Source: Colimorpha sp045640985 (GTDB lineage: Bacteria; Bacteroidota; Bacteroidia; Bacteroidales; P3). From it: a stretch of DNA of 44,565 nucleotides. The translations under genes and the position numbers were made by a program. Location of the stretch: positions 1 through 44,565 of the forward strand of contig JAZUFZ010000020.1 in assembly GCA_045640985.1 (NCBI GenBank), read 5' to 3'. The notes under the pieces are model-generated. The model searched no databases, was not told the DNA's origin, and saw nothing but the letters and a program-made list of their open reading frames with translations. Of the stretch, positions 35,197 through 44,150 are shown piece after piece (the first letter of the stretch is position 1; every line of letters begins with the position of its first letter).

Positions 35197-35377
35197 ATCA
35201 ATTTCAACTATACAACACCCATAACGCAGATATCCTCTGGATAGTATATTCCCGTAGCAATTTATTTCCAAGCCCCACACTTCCCAAAGCTACAATTCCA
35301 GCTGAGAAAGTGAATATCTGTTTTTTTCCGACATTTCCGCTATCCTGTTGATTTATAGCGAGAATCATCCGACACAC

Positions 35378-35485
35378 AACCGACATGAACCGACATTGAT
35401 GTCGGATCATGTCGGTTCGATGTCGGATGCTATCCACAGACTACCAGCAAGATACGCAAAAAGCCATCCGAAATTGCAATTTCAT
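35378..35485. repeat. 108-bp direct repeat, left copy, bounding the restriction island
   Basis: Matches 44151-44258 at 91 of 108 positions with no gap. The first part forms a hairpin: 35378-35396 pairs with 35399-35417 at 18 of 19 positions around a 2-base loop, built from ACCGACAT/ATGTCGGT. A second palindrome lies at 35470-35483 (GAAATTGCAATTTC). The most conserved part is the middle, TGCTATCCACAGA to GATACGC. The copy ends 41 bases downstream of the hsdM stop on the minus strand. Confidence 0.9.
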
Positions 35486-35526
35486 TCTTTCAAACATTCA
35501 AGAACAGTTTTTTGCCATATCTAATC

Positions 35527-37047
35527 TTACTCGGCTTCAGTTCCGAAAGTTTCAAATAGTTTTTTGAAGCAGTTGATGCCTTCCTCTAAATTGTCAATAA
35601 TCTCTGCTGCAATTTCGTCCGGGTCGGGAAGATTATCCAAGTCGGTAAGGCTTTTATCTTTCAGCCAGAAAATGTCGAGATTGGTTTTGTCTCGGGCGGC
35701 GATTTCATCGTAGGTGAATTTGCGCCAGCGGCCTTCCGGATTTTCCTCGCTCCAAGTCTCGGTACGCAAATGACGGTTTTCGGGATTGTAGCATTTTATG
35801 AAGTCCGCCAGATCCTCATACGTCAGCGGTGATTTCTTTAATGTGTGGTGAATGTTGGTACGGTAGTCGTAAATCCAGATATCCTTGGTCTGCACTTCCT
35901 TGCTTGCCGGTTTATTATCGAAAAACAACACATTTGCCTTCACTCCGTTTGCGTAGAATATTCCCGTAGGCAATCGCAGGATGGTGTGCAACTCTGTGGT
36001 TTTCATAAGTTGCTTGCGGATTTCCTCGCCTGCTCCACTTTCAAAAAGCACATTGTCGGGCAAAACGACGGCTGCCTGACCGGTAACTTTCAACAAAGTC
36101 TTGATATGTTGCAGGAAATTCAACTGCTTGTTGGATGTTGTCTCCCAAAAATCCTGACGATTGTAACTCAAATCCTCTTTTTCTATTTCTCCATCTTCGT
36201 TGGTGATGGTGATGCTGCTTTTCTTTCCGAACGGAGGATTGGTCAGCACATAATCGTATCGCTTGCCATTGTCTGCCACCAAGGCATCGTTGGGCGAGAT
36301 GAAATCTTCGCTGTCCAGCTCGCCTATGTTGTGCAGATAAAGATTCATCAGGCAGAGGCGTCGCGTATTTGCAACAATCTCATTACCAAAGAAAGTTTTC
36401 TTCTTCAGGAATTGCTTTTCGTCTTTATTCAAAGATTGACTTGCAAGATAATCATACGATGCGAGGAAGAAACCTCCTGTTCCGCAAGCCGGGTCGATAA
36501 TGGTCTTCTGGGGTTTCGGGCGCACACACGCCACCATTGCCTTTATCAAGGCACGAGGCGTAAAATACTGGCCTGCCCCACTCTTGGTATCTTCGGCATT
36601 TTTCTCCAACAAGCCTTCGTAGATTTTACCCTTGACATCGGAACCCATCAGCGACCAATTCTCCTTGTTTATCATTTCGATTACACGAAGCAATTTCGCC
36701 GGATCCTGAATTTTGTTCTGGCTCTTGGTGTAGATTTGTCCCAACATGCCTTTCTCGGTAGCCAAACTGCGAAGCATCTGCACATAATAGGCCTCTAATT
36801 CGGCACCGCGTTTGTTGGCGAGTGTCTCCCAGTCGCACAGTTCACCTTCGGTTATTTCGCGACCTTCAGCATCTTTCAGATGTGGAAACTTCAACCCCTT
36901 GTTGTAAGGCGGTTTGTTCATCTCGTCTGCCATTTTCAGGAAAAGCAGATAGGTGATTTGTTCCAGATAGTCGCCATAACTCACGCCATCATCGCGAAGG
37001 ACGTTGGCCATATTCCATATTTTCGAGATTATTGTTGATTCTGTCAT
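35527..37047 (-). CDS. hsdM: Type I restriction-modification system, DNA methyltransferase subunit
   Basis: A 506-residue N6-adenine methyltransferase. The N-terminal HsdM_N helical domain (1-140) contains DYLEQITYLLFLKMADEM. The catalytic domain has AdoMet motif I DPACGTGGF (185-193) and motif IV NPPFG (270-274), with YFTPRALIKAMV just before. With two HsdM and one HsdS it methylates adenines in a bipartite target and licenses cleavage by HsdR. It is the last gene of the operon, 86 bases after hsdS. Several positions are intact and the length is typical, so it should be active. No terminator is obvious beyond the palindromes in the repeat at 35378-35485. Confidence 0.96.
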   Translation of the reverse strand: MTESTIISKIWNMANVLRDDGVSYGDYLEQITYLLFLKMADEMNKPPYNKGLKFPHLKDAEGREITEGELCDWETLANKRGAELEAYYVQMLRSLATEKGMLGQIYTKSQNKIQDPAKLLRVIEMINKENWSLMGSDVKGKIYEGLLEKNAEDTKSGAGQYFTPRALIKAMVACVRPKPQKTIIDPACGTGGFFLASYDYLASQSLNKDEKQFLKKKTFFGNEIVANTRRLCLMNLYLHNIGELDSEDFISPNDALVADNGKRYDYVLTNPPFGKKSSITITNEDGEIEKEDLSYNRQDFWETTSNKQLNFLQHIKTLLKVTGQAAVVLPDNVLFESGAGEEIRKQLMKTTELHTILRLPTGIFYANGVKANVLFFDNKPASKEVQTKDIWIYDYRTNIHHTLKKSPLTYEDLADFIKCYNPENRHLRTETWSEENPEGRWRKFTYDEIAARDKTNLDIFWLKDKSLTDLDNLPDPDEIAAEIIDNLEEGINCFKKLFETFGTEAE

Positions 37048-37133
37048 AACTTTCTTTCAGTAAAATATATATTTTTAATAATCAATGAAGATATTGTACG
37101 CAAAAATAAACATTTCCAATCAAATAAAGCACC

Positions 37134-38312
37134 TTATACCAATTCCCCATCAAACGCCTTTTTCAGAATGCTCTGCCGTAATGCCTCGGCTTGTTGCAAC
37201 GATTCGGCAATGCGTTTCTCCACCTTATCGCAAGCCGATAATCGGGTCTCGATTTCTTGGACTATGCGCTGCTGTTCGGGAAGAGAAGGAAGGGAAATTT
37301 TAATGGATTTTAATGAATGACCAGTAAGGTGTTTTATCGTTGTTCCTGTGAAATACTTCTCAAGCAAGCCGTTTTGGGCATAATGATAAAACAAATGATA
37401 GATGTATTTATTTGAGACATACGATTTCAATCTAATTCTATGTAAAGCTTTTTGAATTTTCATATTTTGTGATTCACCATTCCAAATCGCGCATCTTCCT
37501 GGCTCGCCGCCTTCACACATTATCAAATCACCATTTTGTAAACCATATCTTTCTTGCTCACAATCCTCAAAACGCATTTCTAACAAATCGCCCAAATCAA
37601 AACTACCCCAACGGACATTTACATTTCTCAAATAAGGTTGATAATTCCCTTTGTTTTTATTCTTATCCAACATTTTTCCCAAACACATTTCCGCCACATC
37701 CCCCAACTTCACTTTCTCCCACTTCTCACTACCTTTTGTCAAGCAATCATTCAGCACCGCCTGCCTATAGACTTTTAGTTGTTGCTGTGCAGTTTTCAGT
37801 TTTTCCACCCCTTTGTCCAACTCAGCAAAGAGGGTTTCTATTCGGGCAACAATGGCACGCTGGATAGCGAGAGGGGGAAGGGGGATGGGAAGGTTTTTAA
37901 GTATTGTCTGACTGATATTTGGCTGTGCTCCGCCTGTTCCTTGCGCTATCAAATCATTTCTTTTATAAAACAAATAATAACTCAAAAACTGCAAATCAAT
38001 TTTTTCGTTCTCAAATATGCCACATACGGCTTGATTGGTTGCGGCAGGAACTCCCAAAAAACCTAATTTTCCAATAGTTGCACCATACAAGGCTATCAAA
38101 AGCGTACCTTTAGGAAATATTTTGGCACTGGATTCTTTTACAGCTTGTTCGGTTATTTTCTCCTCTGTATCGGAAATAACACCTTTGCCCAATTCGCCTG
38201 ATTTTACCCACGGAATAGAACCGCCATAGTATGCGTCATTCTTACGGTTAGGCGTTCCTCCACTTGTGGTTTCACAAATTTCACCGAGTTTATATGTTGG
38301 GTAGTTATTCAT
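37134..38312 (-). CDS. hsdS: Type I restriction-modification system, specificity subunit
   Basis: A 392-residue HsdS with two target-recognition domains. TRD1 covers about 1-145 (YKLGEICETTSGGTPN at its start), followed by the central helical spacer with LPPLAIQRAIVARIETLFAE. TRD2 covers about 195-335 (KVKLGDVAEMCLGKML), followed by the distal spacer with LPEQQRIVQEIETRLSACDK. The two spacers form the coiled coil that sets the gap between half-sites. The target sequence cannot be read from the protein. The start overlaps the stop of the ATPase/nuclease gene by 8 bases, so they are translationally coupled. No second hsdS or recombinase is nearby. Confidence 0.95.
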   Translation of the reverse strand: MNNYPTYKLGEICETTSGGTPNRKNDAYYGGSIPWVKSGELGKGVISDTEEKITEQAVKESSAKIFPKGTLLIALYGATIGKLGFLGVPAATNQAVCGIFENEKIDLQFLSYYLFYKRNDLIAQGTGGAQPNISQTILKNLPIPLPPLAIQRAIVARIETLFAELDKGVEKLKTAQQQLKVYRQAVLNDCLTKGSEKWEKVKLGDVAEMCLGKMLDKNKNKGNYQPYLRNVNVRWGSFDLGDLLEMRFEDCEQERYGLQNGDLIMCEGGEPGRCAIWNGESQNMKIQKALHRIRLKSYVSNKYIYHLFYHYAQNGLLEKYFTGTTIKHLTGHSLKSIKISLPSLPEQQRIVQEIETRLSACDKVEKRIAESLQQAEALRQSILKKAFDGELV

Positions 38313-40329
38313 TTGGTACTATTACTTGAGAAGGTTGTTTGGCGGAATTATTAACAACGGCATTGACTGCTTCTTGTGCTGAATTTGCATGAGACAACAG
38401 TTGTTCTCTATCGAATTTTAATTTATCCATCATGAACTTATGTTTAAGTTCAAACTCAGCAAAGACTTCACTCCACGTTTTTACAAATATCTTTACTTGC
38501 CCATCATTTTTCCATAATGCTAACGACCGTAATCCATGTGGTTTGTTTGTTTCAATCTGATCCTTGATGTAATCCGTACTATCAAACTGTTTTCCTACCA
38601 AATAAAACTCCCAATTTATGTTATTTGCATTTGTCTCGGGCTGTTTTATGATAACATCCATATACTTTCTCACCTGCGAAAATTGTTTTTCTCCTAAGTT
38701 AATGCGTGGGTGTTTTAATTCAATTACAATATTATCAATCGTGTTGGTATGGAAATTTTGACGACACGCAAATATATCCATCTCTTTCATTTTATCAGGG
38801 TGGTCAATAAAAAACTCTTTATCCTCTTGATACAACAAATAATGATGTCTGCGTAATGCCTCTTCAAATTTCGGTTCGGCAGCAGTAACAAGATGATACT
38901 GTTCTCCAAAAATCCAATAATGAGATTCTATCATACTTTGCAGATGATTTACCTCATTGGCTTTTAGATTTTCATTGAAAACTAAATCTTTCAATGTCTC
39001 TACAGTTTTATATCGCTCTTCTATTAGCTTTATCGTACTTATTATTCTATTTAATCTAGTAACATTAAATAGGCTCACCAACGATTCTCTTTCTTCAGAT
39101 GTCAAAGAAACAACCTCTTCTACGATTTTCAGCAAATTATCTCTTTCGTTCGAATCCAATACTAAATCAAGTAGCCGAACAAAGGTCTTTTTTTGCTCGA
39201 CATTCAGACTTGTAAAAATCTTTGGTTGAACAACGTACAACTCTTTTATTGTCTCTTCAAGTTGTGGTTTCTTATATTTTTCTTCCCATTCATTACTATA
39301 TGTAGGAAGAACATTGTCTTTTTCGTATTTTTCAATTAAATCGTTAGTGTATTGTTTTAGAAATCCTTTTCGTTTTTGGTTAAGAAACTCATTTACTGCT
39401 TTGATTAAGAATTTATATTCAGGTGTGTTTTTAGCTGCCCACACTGAAATCTGCTTGCTATTTTCTTCTTGTTTGAAATCAAAATTATCAAACAGGTCGC
39501 TTTTTATGTAGCAGCTATGGAAAAAGGTATCACCTTTTTTGTTCAGCGTTGTGTAATCCTTATACATTTCATTGTCATCCCCATTAATAAAATAATATTT
39601 TGAGAACTCTTTATGCAAAGGATTTTTCCATTGTACATAAGAAAAAGTAAATTGAGTATTTGTATCCTTGTATTCAAAGGATTTATTTTCTTCTTTGTCT
39701 GCAATTATGTCAGAATAATCTAATATTTCTCCATTTATTTTTATACAATAATTTTTAGACTTATTAAGTTCCAAAAACCAACCAAATTCATCTTTTAGAT
39801 AGGGAATAATTATTTTGTCAAACTCTTCCTTGAATAAATCGATATTATTAAAAGAAACAAGAGTTCCCGTCTGTTGTTTATTATTATCTTTTTGGTCAGA
39901 CGATATTGTATTTAATCCTTTATTTTTTGATATTGTTATTAAGCCGCATTTAATAATCCCATTTTCATCTTTATAAGCAGTATCCCATTGGGCTTCAGTC
40001 GAAAACTTGAAGAAAGTAAAACGACCGACACCATTTTTGCCATGCATAATAGATGTATGTTTGGGTGCGGATATTTCAATGGCTTTTTCGGATTGATTAA
40101 ACGAATGGAATTTTTCTGGCAATCGTTGCATATCAATACCAATTCCATAGTCCTCAATTGAAAAAGCAACAAAAGAATTGAACTCATTTGTTTTATATCT
40201 AATGTCAACAACATTAGATTTCGCATCAAAACCATTCCACACAAACTCTGCAATAGCTTGCTCTTTAGTGTAGTTTTTGAGCGTTTTTTCTATTGCATTG
40301 GATGTTATTTCAACTTTATTACTTATCAT
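38305..40329 (-). CDS. GHKL-type ATPase fused to a Shedu/DUF4263-like nuclease region, inside the hsd operon
   Basis: A 674-residue protein between hsdR and hsdS. The N-terminus is a GHKL (Hsp90/MutL/histidine-kinase) ATPase fold: N box IAEFVWNGFDA with Asn32 and Asp35, G1 box EDYGIGID (59-66), and the glycine lid HGKNGVGRF (96-104). A helical middle (about 330-465) follows. The C-terminus has HYWIFGEQYHLVTA, then MDIF (Asp518) and VIELKHP (Glu537, Lys539) with QVRKYMDV after it, the D-x(n)-ExK pattern of PD-(D/E)XK nucleases as in Shedu/DUF4263. There is no His-kinase HisKA domain. Base composition is AT-rich relative to most neighbours. The nuclease call is from motifs; the role in restriction is unknown. 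Confidence 0.75.
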   Translation of the reverse strand: MISNKVEITSNAIEKTLKNYTKEQAIAEFVWNGFDAKSNVVDIRYKTNEFNSFVAFSIEDYGIGIDMQRLPEKFHSFNQSEKAIEISAPKHTSIMHGKNGVGRFTFFKFSTEAQWDTAYKDENGIIKCGLITISKNKGLNTISSDQKDNNKQQTGTLVSFNNIDLFKEEFDKIIIPYLKDEFGWFLELNKSKNYCIKINGEILDYSDIIADKEENKSFEYKDTNTQFTFSYVQWKNPLHKEFSKYYFINGDDNEMYKDYTTLNKKGDTFFHSCYIKSDLFDNFDFKQEENSKQISVWAAKNTPEYKFLIKAVNEFLNQKRKGFLKQYTNDLIEKYEKDNVLPTYSNEWEEKYKKPQLEETIKELYVVQPKIFTSLNVEQKKTFVRLLDLVLDSNERDNLLKIVEEVVSLTSEERESLVSLFNVTRLNRIISTIKLIEERYKTVETLKDLVFNENLKANEVNHLQSMIESHYWIFGEQYHLVTAAEPKFEEALRRHHYLLYQEDKEFFIDHPDKMKEMDIFACRQNFHTNTIDNIVIELKHPRINLGEKQFSQVRKYMDVIIKQPETNANNINWEFYLVGKQFDSTDYIKDQIETNKPHGLRSLALWKNDGQVKIFVKTWSEVFAEFELKHKFMMDKLKFDREQLLSHANSAQEAVNAVVNNSAKQPSQVIVPNE

Positions 40330-40375
40330 AATGCACCATTAAATTCATTTTTACGATACCATTTCTTGACCAATA

Positions 40376-43177
40376 TTACGCTACTAACACTTCATTCAAT
40401 TCCTTTATTATCTGTTCCATTTCGTTACCAAAGAGCTGGTACATTTTTCCTCGTCCGCCTTGGGCATCGAATGGCGTGTAGTCCAAGTCGTCTAAATCGA
40501 GATGATAACTGCTAATGATATGGTCTTTAATCATGCGCAACCAGTCCAACTGCTCTGGGGTAAAACGCTTGTGGTTTCCTGCATTCTGGCGCAGAATCCA
40601 TTTTTGGTAATTGGCATTAATCACACTGTCGAACGCAGCCAATGTTTTGTCGATTCCGCAAGCGTGGCGCACCAACGACACCAAGGCCGTAAGCTCTGCC
40701 TTTGGCTGGTTCGCTTTCACATTTTCAATCGCACAATAGGCATCCCACACATACGAAGGGGCAAGCAACGGCTTGTCCTGCTTCAGTTTTTCGAGCAGTT
40801 CCTGCGCCATTTTCAGTGTGAGGTTGCGGCGGTTGTAGGGCTGATTGTAGAATATGCTCAATGCCATAATCTCATCTTTGTGCTGTTCCAGATATTCGGA
40901 AAACGATTTAACGGTTTCCTTTGCCTTTTCCAAAGTAAAGGTATTAAATCCGCTTCGTACAACAGTATCAATGTTCACCGAATCAATTTTCTGGTCATGC
41001 AGATTGCGGACAGTAACAATATATTCGTTCAATTCGCCATTGAACGTACTGCTGGCAATATCGGCAAGTTTTTGCCGTGCCTTTGCACGAATTTGTTCCT
41101 CTATGGCTGGTGTGATTTCCGTTCGGGAAATTTTCTGCAGTTCCAACTGAGTCTCATCTTCAATCTTGTCTGCATCGAAAGCATTCAGCAATTCGGCACT
41201 CATTTGCCCCAAAGTCTTTCCTTTTGCAAGGAATTCTATTTTCTCGCGCTCCTTTTCGGTGACTTCCCTATTCAGGCGAATCAATCGGTTTGCCAACGAA
41301 ACAAACAAATCTTCTTCGGCAACACCCATCGTCACCGCCCCCAGCAAATCCTTCAACGGAACCGTAGGCTTTCGCTCCAACGGGCGGCTATCGGTTTTCT
41401 GCGTCTGCGTTACGCCGACAGCATCAACAATCACAAAGTGTGTCTTTGCAGAAGCTGTCTTGCTCACCAGTTGCAAGGAATCCTCGTTTATGGTTCTTGT
41501 TCCTCGTCCTTTCATCTGTTCAAAATAATTCGCGCTGCGGACATCGCGCATAAACAAAAGAACCTCAAGTGGCTTAACATCGGTTCCTGTTGCAATCATA
41601 TCAACAGTAACAGCAATGCGAGGATAATACTGATTACGGAAACGATTCAGTACAGATTTAGGGTCTTCGTCAATCTTGTAGGTTACCTTTTTGCAGAAAT
41701 CGTTGCTTTCGTTGAACTCTTCGCGGACAATATTGATAATATCGTCGGCGTGGCTATCGGTTTTGGCAAAAATCAATGTCTTGGGGACTTCATACTGTCC
41801 GTTTTCATCGTAGCGGTTCGGATATATCTCTTCCATCAATGCCTTGCGGAATTGCCTGATGACAGTACGAATCTGGCTCGGATTCACCACAGATTTATCC
41901 AAGTCATTCTTTTGGTATTCCGTATCCTCATCAACCTGTTGCCAACGAGTCTTGCGAGTAATCTTATCACGATAATCGATATGCCAGCCAGCCTTAATCA
42001 AACCGCCGTTTTTAGATATTTCCGTTTCTATGGTATAAACATCGTAAGGCACATTCACACCATCCACAACCGATTGCTCATAAGTATATTCACTCACGAC
42101 ATTTTCGTTGAAGAAACCGAATGTCCTCTTATCGGGCGTTGCGGTCAGGCCAATCAAAAACGCATCGAAATAATCAAGAACCTGTTTCCAAAGATTATAA
42201 ATGCTTCGGTGGCATTCATCTATTACAACAAAATCAAACTGTTCAATCGGGACCTTTGCCGTATATTCAACAGGAACAGCCTTTTGCTCCTTCAATTTTT
42301 GTTGCAACCAAGTAGATTCATTAGGATTGTCTGTTTCTGCGCTTTCGTCCATTTCCTCGCCTTTCAAAATAGAATACAGACGTTGAATGGTAGAGATGCA
42401 AACTTGGCTATCACTCGCTATATAACTTGAATTCAACCGCTGAACATTATACAATTCCGTAAACTTGCGGTTGTCGTCGTTCGGCCTGAAATTCATAAAT
42501 TCCTGTTCCGCCTGTTCTCCCAAATTACGGGTATCGACAAGGAATAATATTCGTTTTGCCTTTGCAAATTTCAGCAGACGATAAATAAAAGTGATTGCCG
42601 TAAATGTTTTACCGGCTCCTGTTGCCATCTGAATCAAAGCGCGAGGACGATTGTTTTTGAAAGACTCCTCAAGATTGACGACAGCCTTAATCTGTGCCGG
42701 TCGCAAGCCTGTTTCATCCAATGTAGGAAAATCCTGCAATCTGTTCCGGAGACTTCTTCCATTGCGAATCCATTCTGCGATAGTTTCAGGTTTATGAAAG
42801 GCGAATACCGCACGGCTACGAGGTTTCGGATCGCTATAATCGGTGAAATGAGTAACAGTTCCCGTGGTTTCATACACATACACCAACGGCTCGTTGTTCA
42901 GATATTTCAGTTTGGCATTTGCATATCGAACAGACTGTTCCTCCACCATCGTAAGATTTACGCCTTCCTCTTCGCGTTTTGCCTCAATAATTCCAACAGG
43001 CTTTCTGTTAATAAAAAGCACATAATCTGCTGGGCCAGCATCCGTTTGATATTCGCGTACGGCAACACCCAAACCAGCCGAGAAATCAATCTTTGCTTTC
43101 GATTGAATTACCCAACCTGCAGCTTCCAATAAAGCATCTATTTTATCTCGTGCTAATTGCTCTGGATTTTGATTCAT
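40376..43177 (-). CDS. hsdR: Type I restriction-modification system, restriction subunit
   Basis: A 933-residue HsdR. The N-terminal nuclease domain has Asp51 (PADYVLF) and Glu65-Ala-Lys67 (GIIEAKREE), the PD-(D/E)XK site. The SF2 translocase follows with Walker A ATGAGKT (185-191), DECH (320-323), GLTATPDKRTFG and motif VI QMKGRGTRTI. The long C-terminal helical region binds the HsdM/HsdS core. It translocates DNA using ATP and cuts at a distance from unmethylated sites. All motifs are present. It starts 62 bases after the BRO-N remnant and ends 46 bases before the ATPase/nuclease gene, so restriction is transcribed before methylation in this operon. Confidence 0.95.
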   Translation of the reverse strand: MNQNPEQLARDKIDALLEAAGWVIQSKAKIDFSAGLGVAVREYQTDAGPADYVLFINRKPVGIIEAKREEEGVNLTMVEEQSVRYANAKLKYLNNEPLVYVYETTGTVTHFTDYSDPKPRSRAVFAFHKPETIAEWIRNGRSLRNRLQDFPTLDETGLRPAQIKAVVNLEESFKNNRPRALIQMATGAGKTFTAITFIYRLLKFAKAKRILFLVDTRNLGEQAEQEFMNFRPNDDNRKFTELYNVQRLNSSYIASDSQVCISTIQRLYSILKGEEMDESAETDNPNESTWLQQKLKEQKAVPVEYTAKVPIEQFDFVVIDECHRSIYNLWKQVLDYFDAFLIGLTATPDKRTFGFFNENVVSEYTYEQSVVDGVNVPYDVYTIETEISKNGGLIKAGWHIDYRDKITRKTRWQQVDEDTEYQKNDLDKSVVNPSQIRTVIRQFRKALMEEIYPNRYDENGQYEVPKTLIFAKTDSHADDIINIVREEFNESNDFCKKVTYKIDEDPKSVLNRFRNQYYPRIAVTVDMIATGTDVKPLEVLLFMRDVRSANYFEQMKGRGTRTINEDSLQLVSKTASAKTHFVIVDAVGVTQTQKTDSRPLERKPTVPLKDLLGAVTMGVAEEDLFVSLANRLIRLNREVTEKEREKIEFLAKGKTLGQMSAELLNAFDADKIEDETQLELQKISRTEITPAIEEQIRAKARQKLADIASSTFNGELNEYIVTVRNLHDQKIDSVNIDTVVRSGFNTFTLEKAKETVKSFSEYLEQHKDEIMALSIFYNQPYNRRNLTLKMAQELLEKLKQDKPLLAPSYVWDAYCAIENVKANQPKAELTALVSLVRHACGIDKTLAAFDSVINANYQKWILRQNAGNHKRFTPEQLDWLRMIKDHIISSYHLDLDDLDYTPFDAQGGRGKMYQLFGNEMEQIIKELNEVLVA

Positions 43178-43239
43178 GAGGCTATGTTATTTATTAAATA
43201 AGTTGCTTTGTGTCGTTTTAGTTTTGCAAAAAAAGTGTT

Positions 43240-43728
43240 TTAATTGTTTTCCTCGTAATGATAGGAATGAATCTGCTGCAAGCCTTTCGTTTTGCCGACT
43301 TCAATGCCATCAATAAAAGAACTTTCAAAAAGCGAATAGGCTTTCTGACGGCTTTTGCCATCAATGGACTCATCACTATAGGCAAACCATTCCAGAAAAG
43401 CATTTGCCTTGCTGTTCGGAAACGATTTCGCCAATGCCACAACACCGTCGAAATCAAGGACATCACTCAATCTTTTCTTGCCGTCAGGAGCAGTCAGTTT
43501 CAACTGGGTAGTGCCACTAACCAGTTGTGGTTTTTCTTTTTTCAGTTTGGACTTCAGATATTTCCAATAGTTACGGCTCTTTTCATAATCATACTGTTCG
43601 TTAAGAACACCAATCACATCCAAGACAGAAAAAAACCAACTGTTGGTTGTATCGTTCCAAACAGCACGAACTTCGCGGTCGTTGTAGAAACGTATGGAAA
43701 CTTTTGTCTGTTCGTTTTCGTTTGCCAT
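43240..43728 (-). CDS. BRO-N-like protein, probably a Fic-domain protein that has lost its Fic domain
   Basis: A 162-residue protein heading the restriction operon. Its sequence, with SIRFYNDREVRAVWNDTTNS, FFSVLDVIGVLNEQYDY, RNYWKYLKSKLKKE and LSDVLDFDGVVALAKSFPNS, matches the BRO-N-like N-terminal domain that in many Bacteroidales proteins precedes a Fic AMP-transferase domain. Here the protein stops after GKTKGLQQIHSYHYEENN, just where the Fic core (with HPFxxGNGR) would begin; that core is absent. The last few residues resemble the extreme C-terminus of full-length versions, so an internal deletion is possible. It may act as a DNA-binding regulator of the operon. The truncation is judged from memory of the family. 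Confidence 0.65.
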   Translation of the reverse strand: MANENEQTKVSIRFYNDREVRAVWNDTTNSWFFSVLDVIGVLNEQYDYEKSRNYWKYLKSKLKKEKPQLVSGTTQLKLTAPDGKKRLSDVLDFDGVVALAKSFPNSKANAFLEWFAYSDESIDGKSRQKAYSLFESSFIDGIEVGKTKGLQQIHSYHYEENN

Positions 43729-43835
43729 TTCTATTGGATGAATTAATTTGTTTATGAATTGGGCATATCATTCATTTTATGTTTCATAATGACAATCAAA
43801 TCATTACAAAGACATCTCCATATACAACATCTATG

Positions 43836-43867
43836 CAAAGATAGAAAAAGTTTTTCAATTATGCAAA
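43836..43867 (-). promoter_or_regulatory. Promoter of the restriction-modification operon
   Basis: Minus-strand TTTG (43864-43867), 20-base spacer, TATCTTTG (43836-43843). A full consensus match, implying a leader of about 100 bases before the BRO-N gene. Confidence 0.8.
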
Positions 43868-43894
43868 TATTTTCTTCTACATATTCCCGTGGGA

Positions 43895-43951
43895 GCAGGT
43901 CAGTATGCTCAAACCAGCATATTCAGATCCTTGTTCAATCGGGCGACCTGC
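43895..43951. repeat. Nested inverted repeats upstream of the operon promoter
   Basis: GCAGGTC (43895-43901) pairs with GACCTGC (43945-43951), enclosing a smaller perfect hairpin TATGCT/AGCATA (43904-43909 with 43916-43921). It lies 28 bases upstream of the -33 box. It could be an operator or cruciform; no family is recognised. Confidence 0.4.
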
Positions 43952-44150
43952 ACATACATGACAAGCCATGACTGGCAGAAATGATTCTCAAAAATTCTTC
44001 AATGATGATTGTCCGACATGAATTTTCATCCCAAAATCCGCTGTTGGAAGACGCCACTTAACGGCAGATAAAATTGAAAAATCCACCAAAATCCATTTCA
44101 GAAATCCGACCGTTTTTTGAGTCACACGACTGACCGCTTTCCCGAGTCCG
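43952..44150. other. Intergenic DNA without a gene
   Basis: About 200 bp between the inverted repeats and the right-hand 108-bp repeat. Open frames are short and not gene-like. I see no promoter pair, RNA or terminator here. Confidence 0.4.

Noticed and set aside
35204..35437. Small protein similar to the frame at 44058-44240
   Set aside because: The similarity (both contain DSIR...RHxCRFxSV) comes from translating the shared 108-bp repeat; the frames end differently and lack other coding signs.
35378..35485. Replication origin or attachment site
   Set aside because: There is only one DnaA-box-like 9-mer per copy, and no integrase, replication protein or tRNA boundary is nearby; a dispersed hairpin repeat explains it better.
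37134..38312. Phase-variable hsdS by inversion or domain shuffling
   Set aside because: Both recognition domains are complete, there is no second hsdS or partial copy in the window, and no recombinase gene is next to the operon.
40502..42430. 642-codon plus-strand frame opposite hsdR
   Set aside because: HsdR nuclease and helicase motifs are intact on the minus strand; the long antisense frame reflects codon bias.
43759..43971. Plus-strand 70-codon frame upstream of the operon
   Set aside because: It crosses the operon promoter and the nested inverted repeats and has no recognisable domain.
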